The notes beneath the pieces were generated by a model, which saw only the letters and a program-made list of their open reading frames with translations, was not told the DNA's origin and searched no databases. This document shows, piece after piece, positions 1 through 11,801 of a stretch of 64,000 bases of DNA. The DNA is from Euonymus europaeus (lineage: Eukaryota > Streptophyta > Magnoliopsida > Celastrales > Celastraceae). The position numbers and the translations under genes are program-made. The DNA lies in NCBI GenBank assembly GCA_963580455.1, contig OY756969.1, positions 15,348,760 through 15,412,759 of the forward strand. Direction: 5' to 3'. How positions within the stretch are numbered: position 1 is the stretch's first letter; each line of letters opens with the position of its first letter.

Positions 1-300
1 ACATATATACTTATCCACATTAGCAAACATGTCTCTCAATACAGCCACATCAGTAAAATTCATCTTCCAATACAATTTTTTTCATTTTCCAAAATTCAAG
101 CTACTAACATTCTATTCTTCCATCATTTTCCCACTAAAATTGATATTGAGTCTCACCTTTATTACCTAAAAGCCAAGCCACATACTCAGCTACATCAGCA
201 AAACACATCTCTTAATACATCCACATTCTCATACATTATTCCCTCTCCCTTGATTTCTTACCACTAAACTCTATATGTATACATTATATATATATACACT
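1..300. repeat. Degenerate short direct repeats in AT-rich DNA
   Basis: A loosely conserved motif of about 35 bases, of the form ccacat-cagcaaa-catctctcaatac, occurs near 15-45, 44-75 and 187-218. I see no terminal inverted repeats or coding capacity here. The repeats could be subterminal repeats of a DNA transposon or of a Helitron carrying the RPA-like remnant further right, but no end could be fixed. The remaining bases to 740 show nothing else. Confidence 0.35.
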
Positions 301-740
301 AGTTTGAAGCTTGGACTTTGCTACAATTTTCTTGTCGATGTTTTGTGGTTTGGGTCTTTGTTCTGGTATTTTTTTGGTAATTTTTTTGATATTTATTAAC
401 TTGAAATAGAATATTATCATGAATAGAAGTACTACATTGTTAACTGATAATTACACTGTTGTGTGCTTTATGTTAAATGATAAATGTTTCTATTAGTTAG
501 TGCGGAATTGATGAATAATTTTAAGATAATAACTTACTTTAATTATATTTACATCGAGGGTGCTATAGCTTAACCTTTACATAGCCACCATGAACAAAAA
601 ATGGCTCCACTTATAGACTTGCTAGGTTTCGTCTAAATCTCAAACTAGGTAATTCATAACCAAAATAAAGGATCCACTGATATCCTATCCTATATGTGCA
701 TAGCCCTTTATAATAGGGGGTTTGATATCAATCTATACTA

Positions 741-1640
741 TTAACAACATGAGATGCTTTCAAAATACAAGCTCCATAATATGTAAACTATATACCTTGC
801 GTTACTTTCTTGCACAACCATCTTCTCTTCCATTGAGTTAACTATTTCTTTCATAGCGAATATATTGTAGTTGAAGGTTTCATTGTCATTCTCAAACTTT
901 TGCATACCTGTGCTAGTGCTGGGATTTTTCTTGAATAGTTGCAGAGCATCTAAAGACAAGGTATGGAGTTGAAATGCATACTAGTCAAGTGTGCTGACTA
1001 TGTTATCTGACTCATTTGTTGGATTATTATATGGGTGATTGTTATCCACAACTATCAAACCTGCATACACAATGCCATATATGTCTTAAGTTGCTTTGTA
1101 TAGGTCTTTGATGTATGCTATGTAGCCATCTTTCCTCTCTTGGATAAAATCTTGTATTATTGCAATGTGCAACAGGATAATCTTTCTCATCAGTTTGTTT
1201 GTTTTCTTCTTATATTCCTTAGGTTTTCGTCTATGGTTAGGTTTACTAATTTAGAAAACTTTGCAATTTCCAGTCGATAGCTCTTTCCAGTGCGTCCTTT
1301 TACTTGACTATTATCTCAGCATTGTTGACAAAATGTACCAGCTCAGATTTGTTGCTCTTGTGACCGCGTCTTCTAGGTGGGTAGCTAACTAGTACAAACC
1401 TTTCAAGATGTTTTCATCTCCTCTGCCAATGATAATATTTGCATCTAGTTTTTTTTCCAGAGTTGTTGCTAACATGTTTGTTGTCATGATGTATGGCTTG
1501 TAATCCGTTGAATGCATAATCATTAGGCGTGTTTTGAGATATGATTCTAATGCCACAGTTAAAGCATTTTGAACGATGAGGTACTTGTTAAACTATAAAA
1601 TCCTTGCATGTAGATGTTTGCTTTTGCATGATTGAGTGGC
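741..1640 (-). pseudogene. Unrecognised coding-like remnant
   Basis: The minus strand reads as protein-like for long stretches with a few stops and frame changes. One 72-codon frame (741-959) is rich in Glu, Asn and Met and continues upstream in the same frame to about 1080 across a single TAG. Another frame (about 1260-1620) is open for some 50 codons. The composition looks like real but decayed coding sequence rather than noise. I do not recognise the family. It lies just downstream, on the same strand, of the RPA-like remnant and could belong to the same element. Confidence 0.3.
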
Positions 1641-2479
1641 TAAATATTTTGGAATTTGTTTCCAAGCTTCGTATTATGATTCATCATTACAACTGTTTGA
1701 ACAGATTTTATGAGAGTTAAGCAGTTGTTAGAAGATTCAATTCTCATAATCAATTAAAGAAGTGTTGTTCCATAAGTGCAGTATAGATCCGCCTAAATTC
1801 CATGTATACAATTAATTAATATGTAATTAGTTTCTTAAAGTGAGAATCTAGCTCATGTATGTGTATTAAAGAACCATTTAAAGACTGTCTAGTCTAGGTT
1901 GATCATTCGTCGAACAATCAAGAGTTTATGAACAACCATCAATGAACCTTTTACAAACTAATTTATTCTAGAGTCATTATCATCTAAACTATCTGTAATT
2001 ATTATTTTTTATCCTAAATAGAAACTTAAATGAGAGAGGGAACAGTTTATTATAAACAGTTTTATTTACAAACAATACAATAGAGTGTTTAGATTATCCT
2101 CTTGTTTGCCTAACTTCATATAAATCCCAATATTTCACATTGTTCCATGAATATTCAAATGTGCACAAAATTAATCTTCTAGATGCCCATCTGTACAACT
2201 ACTACATCCATCATAAGTCGGCTTTTCTATTAGCAACATCAATGTAAGTTAAGGGCAATATTTAAACATAGGTATCATCATTACCCTAGTCTTCAACTAG
2301 TTTCTTTCCCAATTACCTTTCGTTGTTCATCTTGACCACATTTGCGTCATCGAGTTATGCATTTGAGTGTCTGTAGTAATAAACATTTGTTGTGAGACTG
2401 TAGTTGGTAGGGTGTTATTCACATGTTATAATATTTTTTTCTTTCAATTAACAATGTATCTAACAGGCTCTTGTAGTTC

Positions 2480-2900
2480 GAATGTATATTCTAACCTTGG
2501 CCTTTTGCTCTTATAATTATCATCAGCATTTTTCTTTTTTCCTCTATTGTCCACCATAGCTGCATCTTTTCCTATATAAATAGCTGGTGAGTCTTAACCA
2601 GCATACTGAGAGACATTATCAATATTGTTTGTAATCGATGGTTGGCCTCAAATCTCAAGAGACATATCGTGTAGATGTACATTTGAGACATTATGTCAAC
2701 TCTATACGATTCGAATCTCGGTCGTTGATTGAATTGATGAAGTTGCATCTTTTCCCTCTTAGTTGTTCCATTGCTGGTGAGATAGCATCTTTTTTTGAAC
2801 TTGGGAGCTCAGACAAATTGGATGCTAATATCTTGATGAGATTTTTCACAAGCTTGCCCAACATGAGAAATTTTATCATTGCTTGGAATTTGTCATAACT
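2480..2900 (-). pseudogene. RPA1-like C-terminal exon, decayed
   Basis: An open stretch on the minus strand (2691-2879) carries the pattern seen at the end of the C-terminal OB fold of plant RPA 70-kDa-like proteins: hydrophobic start, then Ser-Glu-Leu-Pro, then ISPAMEQLRGKRCNF, where such proteins normally have an Ile-Pro-Pro...Leu-x-Gly-Lys block. A Lys-rich tail frame follows at about 2480-2570. RPA-like proteins bind single-stranded DNA, and such genes are common cargo of plant Helitrons. The piece follows the zinc-finger exon copies at 2900-3561 on the same strand. There is no intact frame. The family call is tentative because it rests on pattern likeness alone. Confidence 0.45.
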
Positions 2901-2904
2901 ACAC

Positions 2905-3561
2905 GTACTTTGTACCTAAAAGAAAAAAGTAATCTGCCAAAAATATATTCCAAAACTAATTGTTGTTGTAGTACACTTTAGTATTTTGATGCATAAAGAA
3001 TTTACCATGTTATGGGCAGGTTTGAAATTGACCCACACGCCCTCCATAACAGTACTCCATTATAAGTTGATACTACACTTTTGCATTTTGCACATGTGTT
3101 ATATCATTGCCTCACAACTTCTTGTTCTGTTTTTCCAAATTTCGCATCGAACTTGAGTTTTCAATGAGGTTTAGTATTTTGATACATTTTTCACAATCAC
3201 GGTTACTTTGTAACTCATGCAAAAAATTAATCAGCCAAAGTTATATTCCAAAACTAATTGTTGTTGTAATACACTTTATTATTTTGATACACAAATGAAT
3301 TTACCATGCTATGGGCACGTTTGAAATTCGCCCACACGTCCTACATGACAGTACTCCATTACAAGTTGATATTTTACTTTTGCATTTTGCACATACGTTG
3401 TACCACCATCCTTGAGATATATCTATGTTTATTATCACAATCTCACAACTGTATTTCTTCTTCTTTTTTACAAATTTTGCATTGAACTTTATGCTTGTAA
3501 TTTTTTGTTGAGTGTGTGGTGAGCTCGACTGGCCCCATTCTTCCTTTTGTGATATCAGCAA
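2905..3561 (-). pseudogene. Tandemly duplicated RPA-like zinc-finger exon
   Basis: The minus-strand frame 3301-3561 contains GWWYNVCAKCKSK followed by CNGVLSCRTCGRISNVPIAW. This is the Cys4 zinc finger of the C-terminal DNA-binding domain of RPA1-like proteins: C-x2-C, then C-x2-C. A GTAAAT donor-like sequence follows at about 3305. A second copy lies about 300 bases further left (about 2905-3155) and matches over most of its length, including flanking noncoding bases. In that copy the finger reads CAKCKSVVSTYNGVLLWRACG, so two of the zinc ligands are lost (Cys to Tyr and Cys to Trp). The duplication therefore came first and the left copy decayed. The fragment has no start and is not functional. 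Confidence 0.6.
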
Positions 3562-4652
3562 CTAGTAACTGTTGTTCAAAATTTGATTCCTACATCAGGA
3601 TTTTTTGGAGCATGAATGAAAAATGTAGTTTTTATTAGAAGAGAGAAAACTGTGCGTTTACTTATTGGTTTTGGAAGTCCTCAACCTCTGGAATTTTGAG
3701 ATTTAGATATGTTCTTGTTGCGAATGAGCTTGATAGCGAGCGTTGTATCAAATATTTAAGGAAATATGATTAGTGTGATAAACATTTTAGAATGTAATAA
3801 TGTAGGGGTTGCAGCTACATTAAGATCATAATTAACAAAAGTAATAGTTTGATCATATAATTTGTGTCATGTGGTTATTCCTAAAAACATTTTGTGGTTA
3901 TAGAATAAGAAAGTTTATTTAATTTATTAAATGGGAGTAGAACAAAACCTTTATATGCCATCAAAGTCAAAGATGATAATATTGCGATGACTGGTTTGTC
4001 TTTTGGTTGCTTTTGAAATTCTTGTTTTGTAAATCCTTTGGCTATAACCCCACATAATGAACCTTAAGCCAAAATAAGTTACATTATTTGCAAATTATTT
4101 TTTTAATGATTCTTTGTTGTGTGTGTTACCTTGTTCTTTGTAATTCCAGATTCTATAAAGGGATGATCTCCCATTGACATATGTATCCTTTAGCTCTCTA
4201 ATAGACATCAAATAGCTAAGGAAATCTAAAAAACAAATAACATTGATGAACGAAAGATTTCTAAAATTCTTCTAGTTTTGTTTTTATTAGTAGTACCATT
4301 ATACTTGTAAGGAAAACATCAACGTGTATTCTTGAGTCCAACATTTCTTCATCTATGAAGTTGAAGCAGGAAAATGGAATTGTTGCAGCTGGGTCATCCA
4401 ATTATCTCACTATAGTCTATGTACCAATTCTAGTGATATTTGTTCAAAAAAATGGTGGTGAACCACTATTTTACCAATAATTAATTGTAACTAATTGAGT
4501 ATTAATTGAATATAATTTAATGGGTTCTAATCATCAATATGAAGACTAGATATTGGAGTTGAAAGTTGTCCAAAACCATTTTTTGGTTGAATGGAAATTG
4601 ACTCCAAAATGGTCATGTTAGACATGATATATTAAGTGCAAAATAATAGAAA
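3562..4652. other. AT-rich stretch without recognisable genes
   Basis: About 1.1 kb with no open frame of note, no terminal inverted repeats and no LTR ends that I could see. The part nearest 3562 may hold further decayed exons of the RPA-like gene. Confidence 0.5.
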
Positions 4653-5340
4653 TGTTGAAATCCCACATTGAAGAATTGTGTTGTGTGACTTGCGCTTATA
4701 AATTGAAGTGTTGGATGTAAGACTTGGGCCCAACGACAACCAAGCTTTTGTGAGGGAGAGAGACTCTACATCATGGGCTGGGGCTCACTAAAACACACAC
4801 TCCCGCCCCGCCCCACTCGGTCGGGCACAAGCTCGGGCTCTTGCTTACGTAACCTATCTGAACTTAATCTTTTTCACTAGCCCACTATCCAAGTTCGTTG
4901 AATGTGGGCATGAGGCTTATTCAAATTAGCTATTACAATTTTAAATTTTTTTTATTACTAGTCTGTCACATAATTTATTTGGCTATCCCTGATTTTTATG
5001 GTCGGTTTTCTAACTAGGTTCTACTATAAATAGTAGCCTAGGAATAGAGAAAAAAAGACAAGTCTAGGAAAATTTCTTTCCGTCGAAACTCTTTTCTTCT
5101 TCCTTCTTCCCAGCCGAATTTCTGATTTTGAGAGGGCATTCAATTATTGGCTCGAACGAGCTTGCCGGTATATTTGTGTTATCTACCGGTGCAAGGAAGT
5201 GTTGTATCTTGGGATTTGTTTGTTTGCTTTACCATTGACACCAATGGCTAGGGCATTTCACCTGAAGGAGATTTGTGGGTCGCATACCTCACGTCAATAT
5301 CGTGCTTTCGTTCCAATATGGTCTTTGGTAACTTCAGTTC
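4653..5340 (+). repeat. Copia1 5' LTR and leader
   Basis: The stretch opens with TGTTGAAATCCCACATTG, a start typical of plant copia LTRs. It contains a TATA box at 5025-5033 (TATAAATAG), followed by a purine-rich leader. The exact LTR end and primer binding site could not be fixed because no clear initiator-Met PBS remains. The leader continues to the gag at 5987. No matching 3' LTR was found at the other end of the element. Confidence 0.5.
5025..5033 (+). promoter_or_regulatory. TATA box of copia1 LTR
   Basis: TATAAATAG sits about 370 bases into the LTR, upstream of a pyrimidine-rich leader, as expected for the U3/R junction of a copia element. Confidence 0.5.
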
Positions 5341-5986
5341 TCTTTGAATTCTATATATGATATATTGTTCATCGTCTTATATTTGATTATTCATGAAATA
5401 AACAGTTTGTTTTTAATTATATTGATAATTGTTTAATTTATATATATCCTTTAATTGAGTATCATTACATGCGTTAAAAACTAAAGATACTATTCAATTT
5501 TCAAACTGACAATTGATTACTAGTGCACATTTATTGACTCATATGCATGCATTACTTTAAAAGTACAAATATATTTCAAATACTGTATATGCATGCTACT
5601 ATGCATTTCGTGCTTTTATGATAACATTGCTTATAAAAGATAATTGTTATTCAACTTGACTTTGCATGTTAGAACAATTCACACGTGTATGTCTACAAAC
5701 CATACAAATTTGCTATATTAAGTTATTGAATTAATTATTATTTTTAACTATATATGTTGGTACATAACTTGTCACATTTTATTTGTGATTTAGAATTATG
5801 GTATCTTGTAAAGTTTTGTCTAGGAAAGAGGTTACCTAATTGCGCTCCCTATTATTTGGAAGGCCCCCTCTTTCCTGGGAACCCAACCTAGTTGCTAATT
5901 TTCTAAGTCACAAATTTATTTGACATGGTATATACCTTAAGGTGGTTTAATAGCTTTCATAATGTTTGTTGTGATTTTATTATAAT

Positions 5987-6310
5987 TTGATTACTCACTC
6001 CAGTATTTGTATTGCAATGAAAGATGGAAAAATTCAACAAGCCTACAATGAGTTACCCACCATCCCTAGTGGAGGTGATGAGAATGCTCCTGGGGTTGTG
6101 AACCTAGGTGGCGTGGCTGCTCCTAATGGAAGTATGCCTATGGCTGCTCCTGTTGGAGGCATGCCTGTTGCTGCTGCAACCATTGGAATCAGGAACAATG
6201 TTCCTATGAAAAACAAGGTGGTTCCTATAATTCCCTCTGAAAAGCCGGAAAAGTTCAAGGGCATTGATTTCAAAAGGTGATAACAAAATATGCACTTTTA
6301 CTTGACTACC
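5987..6310 (+). pseudogene. gag: Copia1 gag, 5' part
   Basis: The frame encodes an Ala/Pro/Gly-rich start and then EKPEKFKGIDFKR, the opening of the nucleocapsid-forming gag of plant Ty1/copia elements. Two adjacent stops follow (TGA TAA, 6278-6283). The frame then continues through 6310, where gypsy1 begins, and resumes at 17189. After removing gypsy1 and one CTACC duplication, the two halves join in frame at a Thr-Thr-Leu-Asn segment. The upstream ATG at 5987 is the first in frame, but the true start may be the in-frame ATG at about 6017. Nonsense codons make it a pseudogene. Confidence 0.75.
6306..6310 (+). repeat. Target site duplication of gypsy1, left copy
   Basis: CTACC at 6306-6310 directly precedes the LTR start TGGTCAATAT. 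It is matched by CTACC at 17184-17188 directly after the other LTR end CCTAACA. Five bases is the usual duplication for LTR retrotransposons. Confidence 0.9.
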
Positions 6311-7520
6311 TGGTCAATATAAAATATCACAAGTTAACCTTGCAATATCAAATAAAGACGGGTCTTACCCTGTCCACAAGTGTACGTGTAAAAGCGAATG
6401 AGATCGTATCCACAGAGACTGCTCAACTACCGAACAAACTATAAAGCAATAATTAAACTAAAATGCAAAGAAAAATCAGATCTGAAAATGCTGAATAAAA
6501 GTGGCTGAAATGGATGTAAATTAATGCGGGAAAGCTTAGCTTGGGTTAGTCTCATTCTTGTACTATCACTTAGTTACAAAATTCCAATTGCAATCACACA
6601 ATTTAAAGAATTAATGACGTCAATCAAGAGACCTTGGTCCGGCTCTCTTGATACTAACTTTCCTAAGCAATGATCTTGGCTTTGGTCCAGCCCAAAATCG
6701 TTTCTTATCACAGGAATCTTGGTTAGTGTACCCTAAGGATTTTGTAAGATAAGCATAAGAACAAGAAAGTCGGCAATCACACAACCTTAAGCAATGGTGT
6801 ATTACCTAATAAATTGTGTTCATAAATCCCAAATCTAGACCTTAATCAGATTTTTGTCACTTGTTAGACACAGGGTATTGGTCAGCCGAATGTGCCTAAC
6901 TAACAGTTCCCCAACATCATGAAGTTGATTCGACATTCACAATAACAAGAAATCATCAATTAATTCAGAGATTCATAAATTAATCCTAGTGTAGTCAACC
7001 ATAGAATTGTTCAACCAAGATCAAATACAAGAACTAACCAAACCCAAGCTAATAAGTTTCTTAGTTACACATATACATATTCAAAATACAGAAATGAAAA
7101 ACCAAAACCAGTTGTAGAGAGGAGTCCACTTGATCTTCGTGTTTTTCCCCTTCAATCGCCTAGCTCTCTTTCTTCACTGTCTTTTCTCCTCTGTCGTGTG
7201 TCTTCTTAAAATGTCTTCTGCCTCTTTTCTATCTTTCTTCTCTTTCACTTTTCTAATTTTAGTAAGTTTACTTTTTGTTCCCTGGAAAAGATCTCACAAA
7301 GACATATAAGCCCCTCCTTGCCACGTAAGCAGTTAAATTGGTCGTCATTCTCCTGCCCAGATTTGCAGCCGCAGAAAGGTCGCAAATCCTTCCAGAATAG
7401 CTATTTCACAAACAGCAACACCTGACATATAAACCTATGCTTGGGCAGTACTTTGAACTTATAAATTCACCAATTTAGACATTTAAGACTAGAAAATATA
7501 GGTGCATTTTGCACCTAACA
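6311..7520 (-). repeat. Gypsy1 3' LTR
   Basis: A 1210-bp LTR with TG...CA ends. It matches the 5' LTR at 16412-17183 but keeps about 445 bases (about 6660-7105) missing from that copy. It lacks about 15 bases next to the tgtacgtgt motif that the other copy has. Confidence 0.9.
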
Positions 7521-7537
7521 AAATCCCCCAAACTTAA
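7521..7537 (-). other. Gypsy1 polypurine tract
   Basis: On the minus strand the bases just before the 3' LTR read GTTTGGGGGATTT. This is the expected primer for plus-strand DNA synthesis. Confidence 0.7.
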
Positions 7538-8141
7538 CTCTAGCTTGTCCTCAAGCAAGTTGTACTAAACAGAGTAAAAATGACATTTATATGACAATCC
7601 AGTAGAACAATGATTGCACATAAGTTTTTGGCAGAACTGGAAGTAGAGTATCAACAGAATCCACAAACACCCAACATCTTTAATCATAACTTGCCTAAGG
7701 GAATGTAATCCACAAACACCCACAACACAAGCCACATCCACACAACCTCACCATGGTTCACTCATAAAAGTGTTTGTCACTCATGTGTTTATTGGGTAAT
7801 GTTTACACTCTTATAAGTCCATACTTGTTACCATAGCTTGCATGTCAATCAAGCCTCATTTAGCCAAACAATGCTCAACAAATCAAAAGAACTACACAAT
7901 ATTTAGGTTTAAACAGCATGAACAAAGAGTGAAATGAACACAGTTATGAGTCATGAGAAGGTTAACAAAAATAGAGAATAGGACATGGTAGAAGAGACAC
8001 CATGTGCAAAAAGGAACAAAATACAAAACCAACAGTCAGCATAATCCTAATTCCCTAACCTTCACTACCTAGGCATATCCAATGCTAAGCACACTACTCA
8101 TTTCCATTTACACCCCAAAATGCATACATTCATGAAGCAAA

Positions 8142-9342
8142 TCATCTTTGCCTGCTAGAAACTCTTGGAGACACCACACCTGTAGGACCATCTTGAACTG
8201 CTCGCAAATGGGCTGCAATATTTTGCTGGACAGCTTCTAAAGTAGCTTCCATCCTAACTAAGTAAGACACCACTCTCTCTTGAACTGCCTCAATTTTTCC
8301 CATTCGATCAACCATTTCCTCTTGCACTGTTCTCATATGCTCAATTTCGAAACCAAAATCAACAACTTTCTCCTCTAATGCCTCAAGCCTGCTGATTTCA
8401 CTCTCATCCTCAATCTCAACTTCTAGATTCTGTGAACCTGCTGTAGCTTTTTGCTGCAACCTAACCAGCTGGGCCTCACTCCTATCCCACCAGGACTTGG
8501 TCAAATGAGCTACTTTCTTCATCGTCTCATCACCCACTTTTGCTACAACTCCCTCTTCTAAGCATATCTTAGTTATCAGCACACCAAATGGTAACACCTG
8601 GCCACTTAGCTTTCCTTCTTTCACTTTAACAATGCGGTCATAAATAGTGCTTCCCATACAAAAATTCAGTCGACATGCAATTGCATACAACAGATAGCAG
8701 GTCTTGGCATTTACAGTCGATAAGTGGGTGACTCGAATAACATTACGAGTCACTATCTGAGCTAACAACCTATAAGGCTGTAGCAAATCAGCGTAGGCTA
8801 TCACATTCTTATCAAAATCAGTCATGCTCCCATCAGTAAGACTAATTACAACGGTAGACCAAGCTGGCCACACAATCTCAGATTCAGCAGACCCAAATTC
8901 ACAAAACCTATACTCAGGTTTGCGAACAGGGGGTGGAAGAGACAATGCTAGACACACACGCCTAGGGTTGAAAAAGAATTTCTGTCCCCGCACATAGGCT
9001 TCACAATGATTATCATTGACTATCAAATTTGCATAGAATTCGTGCACAATATTTGTGTTGGCAACACCTAAAACACTACCTATTGAAACCCACCCCTGCT
9101 CTTCAAATATACCATACCAACACACCTGTTCAAAGTCCTTCATCACCACATGGCGCTCAATGTGCAGACCTCTCTTCTTCCAGATTGCCTCATACTCCTC
9201 AGCTACCTTAGGCATGATAAATCGTTCAATGGCTGCCTCCTCTTGCTGCTGCGAATCTGAATCTTCAACAATGGGTGTTTTCCCTTTCAAAGCTCGCTCT
9301 TCTGCTTGGAATTTCTTGGTGCCATGATAGCTGACCTTGTAA
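8142..9342 (-). CDS. Gypsy1 extra 3' ORF, putative plant transposon protein
   Basis: An open frame of about 380 codons between integrase and 3' LTR on the same strand as pol. It resembles the putative plant transposon protein domain found as a third ORF in Athila-type elements. Visible features are an acidic, Gln-rich start, an aromatic-rich middle (GQKFFFNPRRVC) with hydrophobic segments, and a C-terminal coiled coil of about 80 residues rich in Glu, Val and Met. The frame stays open to about 9342 without an ATG. The nearest ATG (9324-9326) is in another frame that stops within 13 codons, so a one-base frameshift near the start is likely. The role of such proteins is unknown. It is not an obvious envelope protein, since I see no signal peptide or clear membrane anchor. 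Confidence 0.6.
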
Positions 9343-10328
9343 TTTCATTAATTTGGAGAGAAAGCGACTGCCGCTCAAAGAGAGAAATGAGACTTATGTG
9401 GCGGCTAGGGTTTAAGTGGTCCCTTACCTGAACTTATATACTATTCCAGATCGGCAACCGCACAAAGGTTGCAAATGTTTTTTTTTTTACGACACCGTTT
9501 CTTGCTTTTTCCTGCTGCACACTGAAATGACCACCTTCTTTATGCGGTCGCAAACAAGTCACAACTTTCCTACACTTTGCACATCTAGTAGCTGCAAATT
9601 CATACCATGGCCCAGAACTGATACATCTAAACCCCACTAAATATTATCACTCTACTGACTTTACTTCAACCTCACAACCCAACTCAAGCATCATGTTGGC
9701 TAAGTAGTTTCACCTTTTAAACACATGATTGTCTCAAAACAAACTCCAAAAAGGGAGAGGGGGGGGGGGTAGAAGCTAGGGTAAAAACAACTGGATAAAA
9801 TTGGTTTCTTTAGCAAAGAAAGGTTTACGATAAACAGAGAATCTCAGAGAATAAACATTTGCAGCTCTTCATCATCTTAGTATAACAAATCATGGCATAT
9901 TACTCAGCTGATATAATGCAAGTTCTAGCAATCAGAGTAATGGACTTATAACACACAAATCTGCAGGCATCTCACCAAATGTTTGAATGCATAAGTGACA
10001 TGCACAAGAAAGCAAAAGCTTCACACAAATCACCTCACAGCAAGTTACAATTTCAGTCTTTCATATTCAAGATAAACAACAACCAGCTTGCCAAAGAGTT
10101 TTTTTTTGTTTTTTTTAAATAAAATGAAATAAAAATAAACCCTCCCCCAAACTGATATTGACATTGTCCTCAATGGAGAAAATAAATGCAAGGCATGAAA
10201 GACAACAAAATTCATGACAACAAAAACATTAGGGAGGAAACTTAACTGATGAAGTACAAGAAGATAAATGCTCCATCCCAGATTGTGCTGGTTTTAATGT
10301 CCTCAGCTGGACTTAGCCATGAAAAAGG
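9343..10328. other. Gypsy1 spacer between integrase and extra ORF
   Basis: About 1 kb of noncoding element sequence, with a G-run near 9760-9769 and A/T runs near 10100. It carries no ORF that fits the element; the plus-strand frames here are chance. Confidence 0.6.
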
Positions 10329-11801
10329 CTATAGAGAGGGCACATCAAGGCGAAGATCCTCATCCAGATTGATAGGTGCAGATTCCCAATACAGCTTCAC
10401 CCTATGCCCATTAATTTTAAATATTTGACCAGTGTCAAGGCTTTGAAGTTCCAGAGCACCATGAGAATACACATTTGTCACCAAATATGGACCATGCCAA
10501 CGGGATTTCAGCTTTCTTGGAAACAATCGCAATCTCGAGTTGTAAACAAGAACTTTTTGGCCAGGAGAAAACTCTTTCCGTAGCAGGTGGCGATCATGGT
10601 ATTTCTTTGAACGCTCCTTGTACAACTTTGCATTTTCATAAGCTTCATGCCGCATCTCCTCTAATTCATTCAACTGCATACGGCGATGATCACCAGCTAC
10701 TTTCATATCGAAGTTGAACTTTTTTATAGCCCAGTAAGCCCGGTGCTCCAGCTCCACAGGTAAGTGACATTGCTTTCCATACACCAATCTGAATGGAGAC
10801 ATCCCAATGGGTGTTTTGAAAGCTGTGCGGTATGCCCATAATGCATCATTAAGACGCAATGACCAGTCCTTGCGTGTAGGATTAACCGTCTTCTCCAAGA
10901 TAGCTTTGATTTCTCTATTACTCACTTCCACCTGCCCACTAGTCTGTGGATGGTAAGGTGTTCCCACCCGGTGGGTAATACCATACTTTTTCATCAAAGC
11001 GGCAAAAGGATTGTTGTTGAAGTGGCTGCCCCCATCACTTATGATAGCTCTCGGAGTCCCAAAATGGGCAAATATATGATCCTGCAGAAACTTCACAACA
11101 ACTCGATGATCATTAGTATGAGAGGGGACAACCTCGACCCATTTTGACACATAATCAACCCCCACCAATATATATTCAAAGCCAAAAGATGAAGGGAAAG
11201 GACCCATAAAGTCAATACCCCATACGTCGAAAAGCTCAATGACTTGAATATTAGTCAATGGCATTTGGTCATGGGCTGATATGTTTCCAGTCCGTTGGCA
11301 CCGATCACAACTCCTACAAAAGAGCAAAGCATCTTTAAAGATCGTGGGCCAATAAAAACCGGAATGAAATACCTTAAGGGCTGTTTTCTTGGGTCCAAAG
11401 TGGCCGCCACAAGCGTAAGAGTGGCAATGCTTGAGGATGTCCAGCTGCTCAGTTGGAGGAACATACTTGCGAATAATTTGATCCGGGCAAATTTTGAATA
11501 AATAAGGATCATCCCAGAGATAATCCCTTGCTCTTGACATGATCCGCTTCCTATCCTGATAAGAAAGATCAGATGGAAAAGATTTAGTCACAAGATAGTT
11601 TACTATGTCAGCATACCAAGGAACTTCAGTAACAACAACAAGAAGTTGTTTGTCCGGAAAAGATTCGCCTAATGGAAGCTCATCATGTGCACTGTCAGAA
11701 ATCAATCGAGATAAGTGATCAGCCACTACATTTTCCACTCCTTTTTTATCCTTGATTTCCAAGTCGAACTCTTGTAAAGAAGTACCCAACGTATGAGTCA
11801 T
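10329..11801 (-). pseudogene. pol: Gypsy1 integrase with RNase H tail
   Basis: The 490-codon frame starts in the end of RNase H ([17 protein letters not shown]). It then carries the integrase zinc-binding HHCC region (H..CGGHFG...CRSCDRCQ) and the catalytic core with all three acidic residues: WGIDFMGPF (D), ISDGGSHF (D) and SGQVEVSN (E). The C-terminal domain follows ([16 protein letters not shown]). Integrase inserts element DNA into the host genome. This part is intact, but it is cut off from RT by a TGA at 11798-11800, where the frame would carry Arg (CGA), and by a frameshift about 20 bases further on. It cannot be made from the element's own polyprotein. Confidence 0.85.

Noticed and set aside
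240..300. Helitron 3' end around CACTAGT near an AT run
   Set aside because: No hairpin and no matching 5' TC end could be seen, so the motif alone is not evidence.
2638..2898. 86-codon plus-strand frame
   Set aside because: It is the complement of the RPA-like exon; the minus strand carries the recognisable pattern.
4800..4830. CCGCCCCGCCCCAC as a CpG-island promoter
   Set aside because: It is a short GC patch within the copia1 LTR, with no gene attached.
6278..6310. Gypsy1 LTR starting at TGATAACA (6278) with no target duplication
   Set aside because: The 5' LTR beside the PBS lacks these 33 bases, and starting at TGGTCAATAT (6311) gives an exact CTACC duplication; the 33 bases are copia1 gag.
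9055..9327. 90-codon plus-strand frame
   Set aside because: Complement of the gypsy1 extra 3' ORF.
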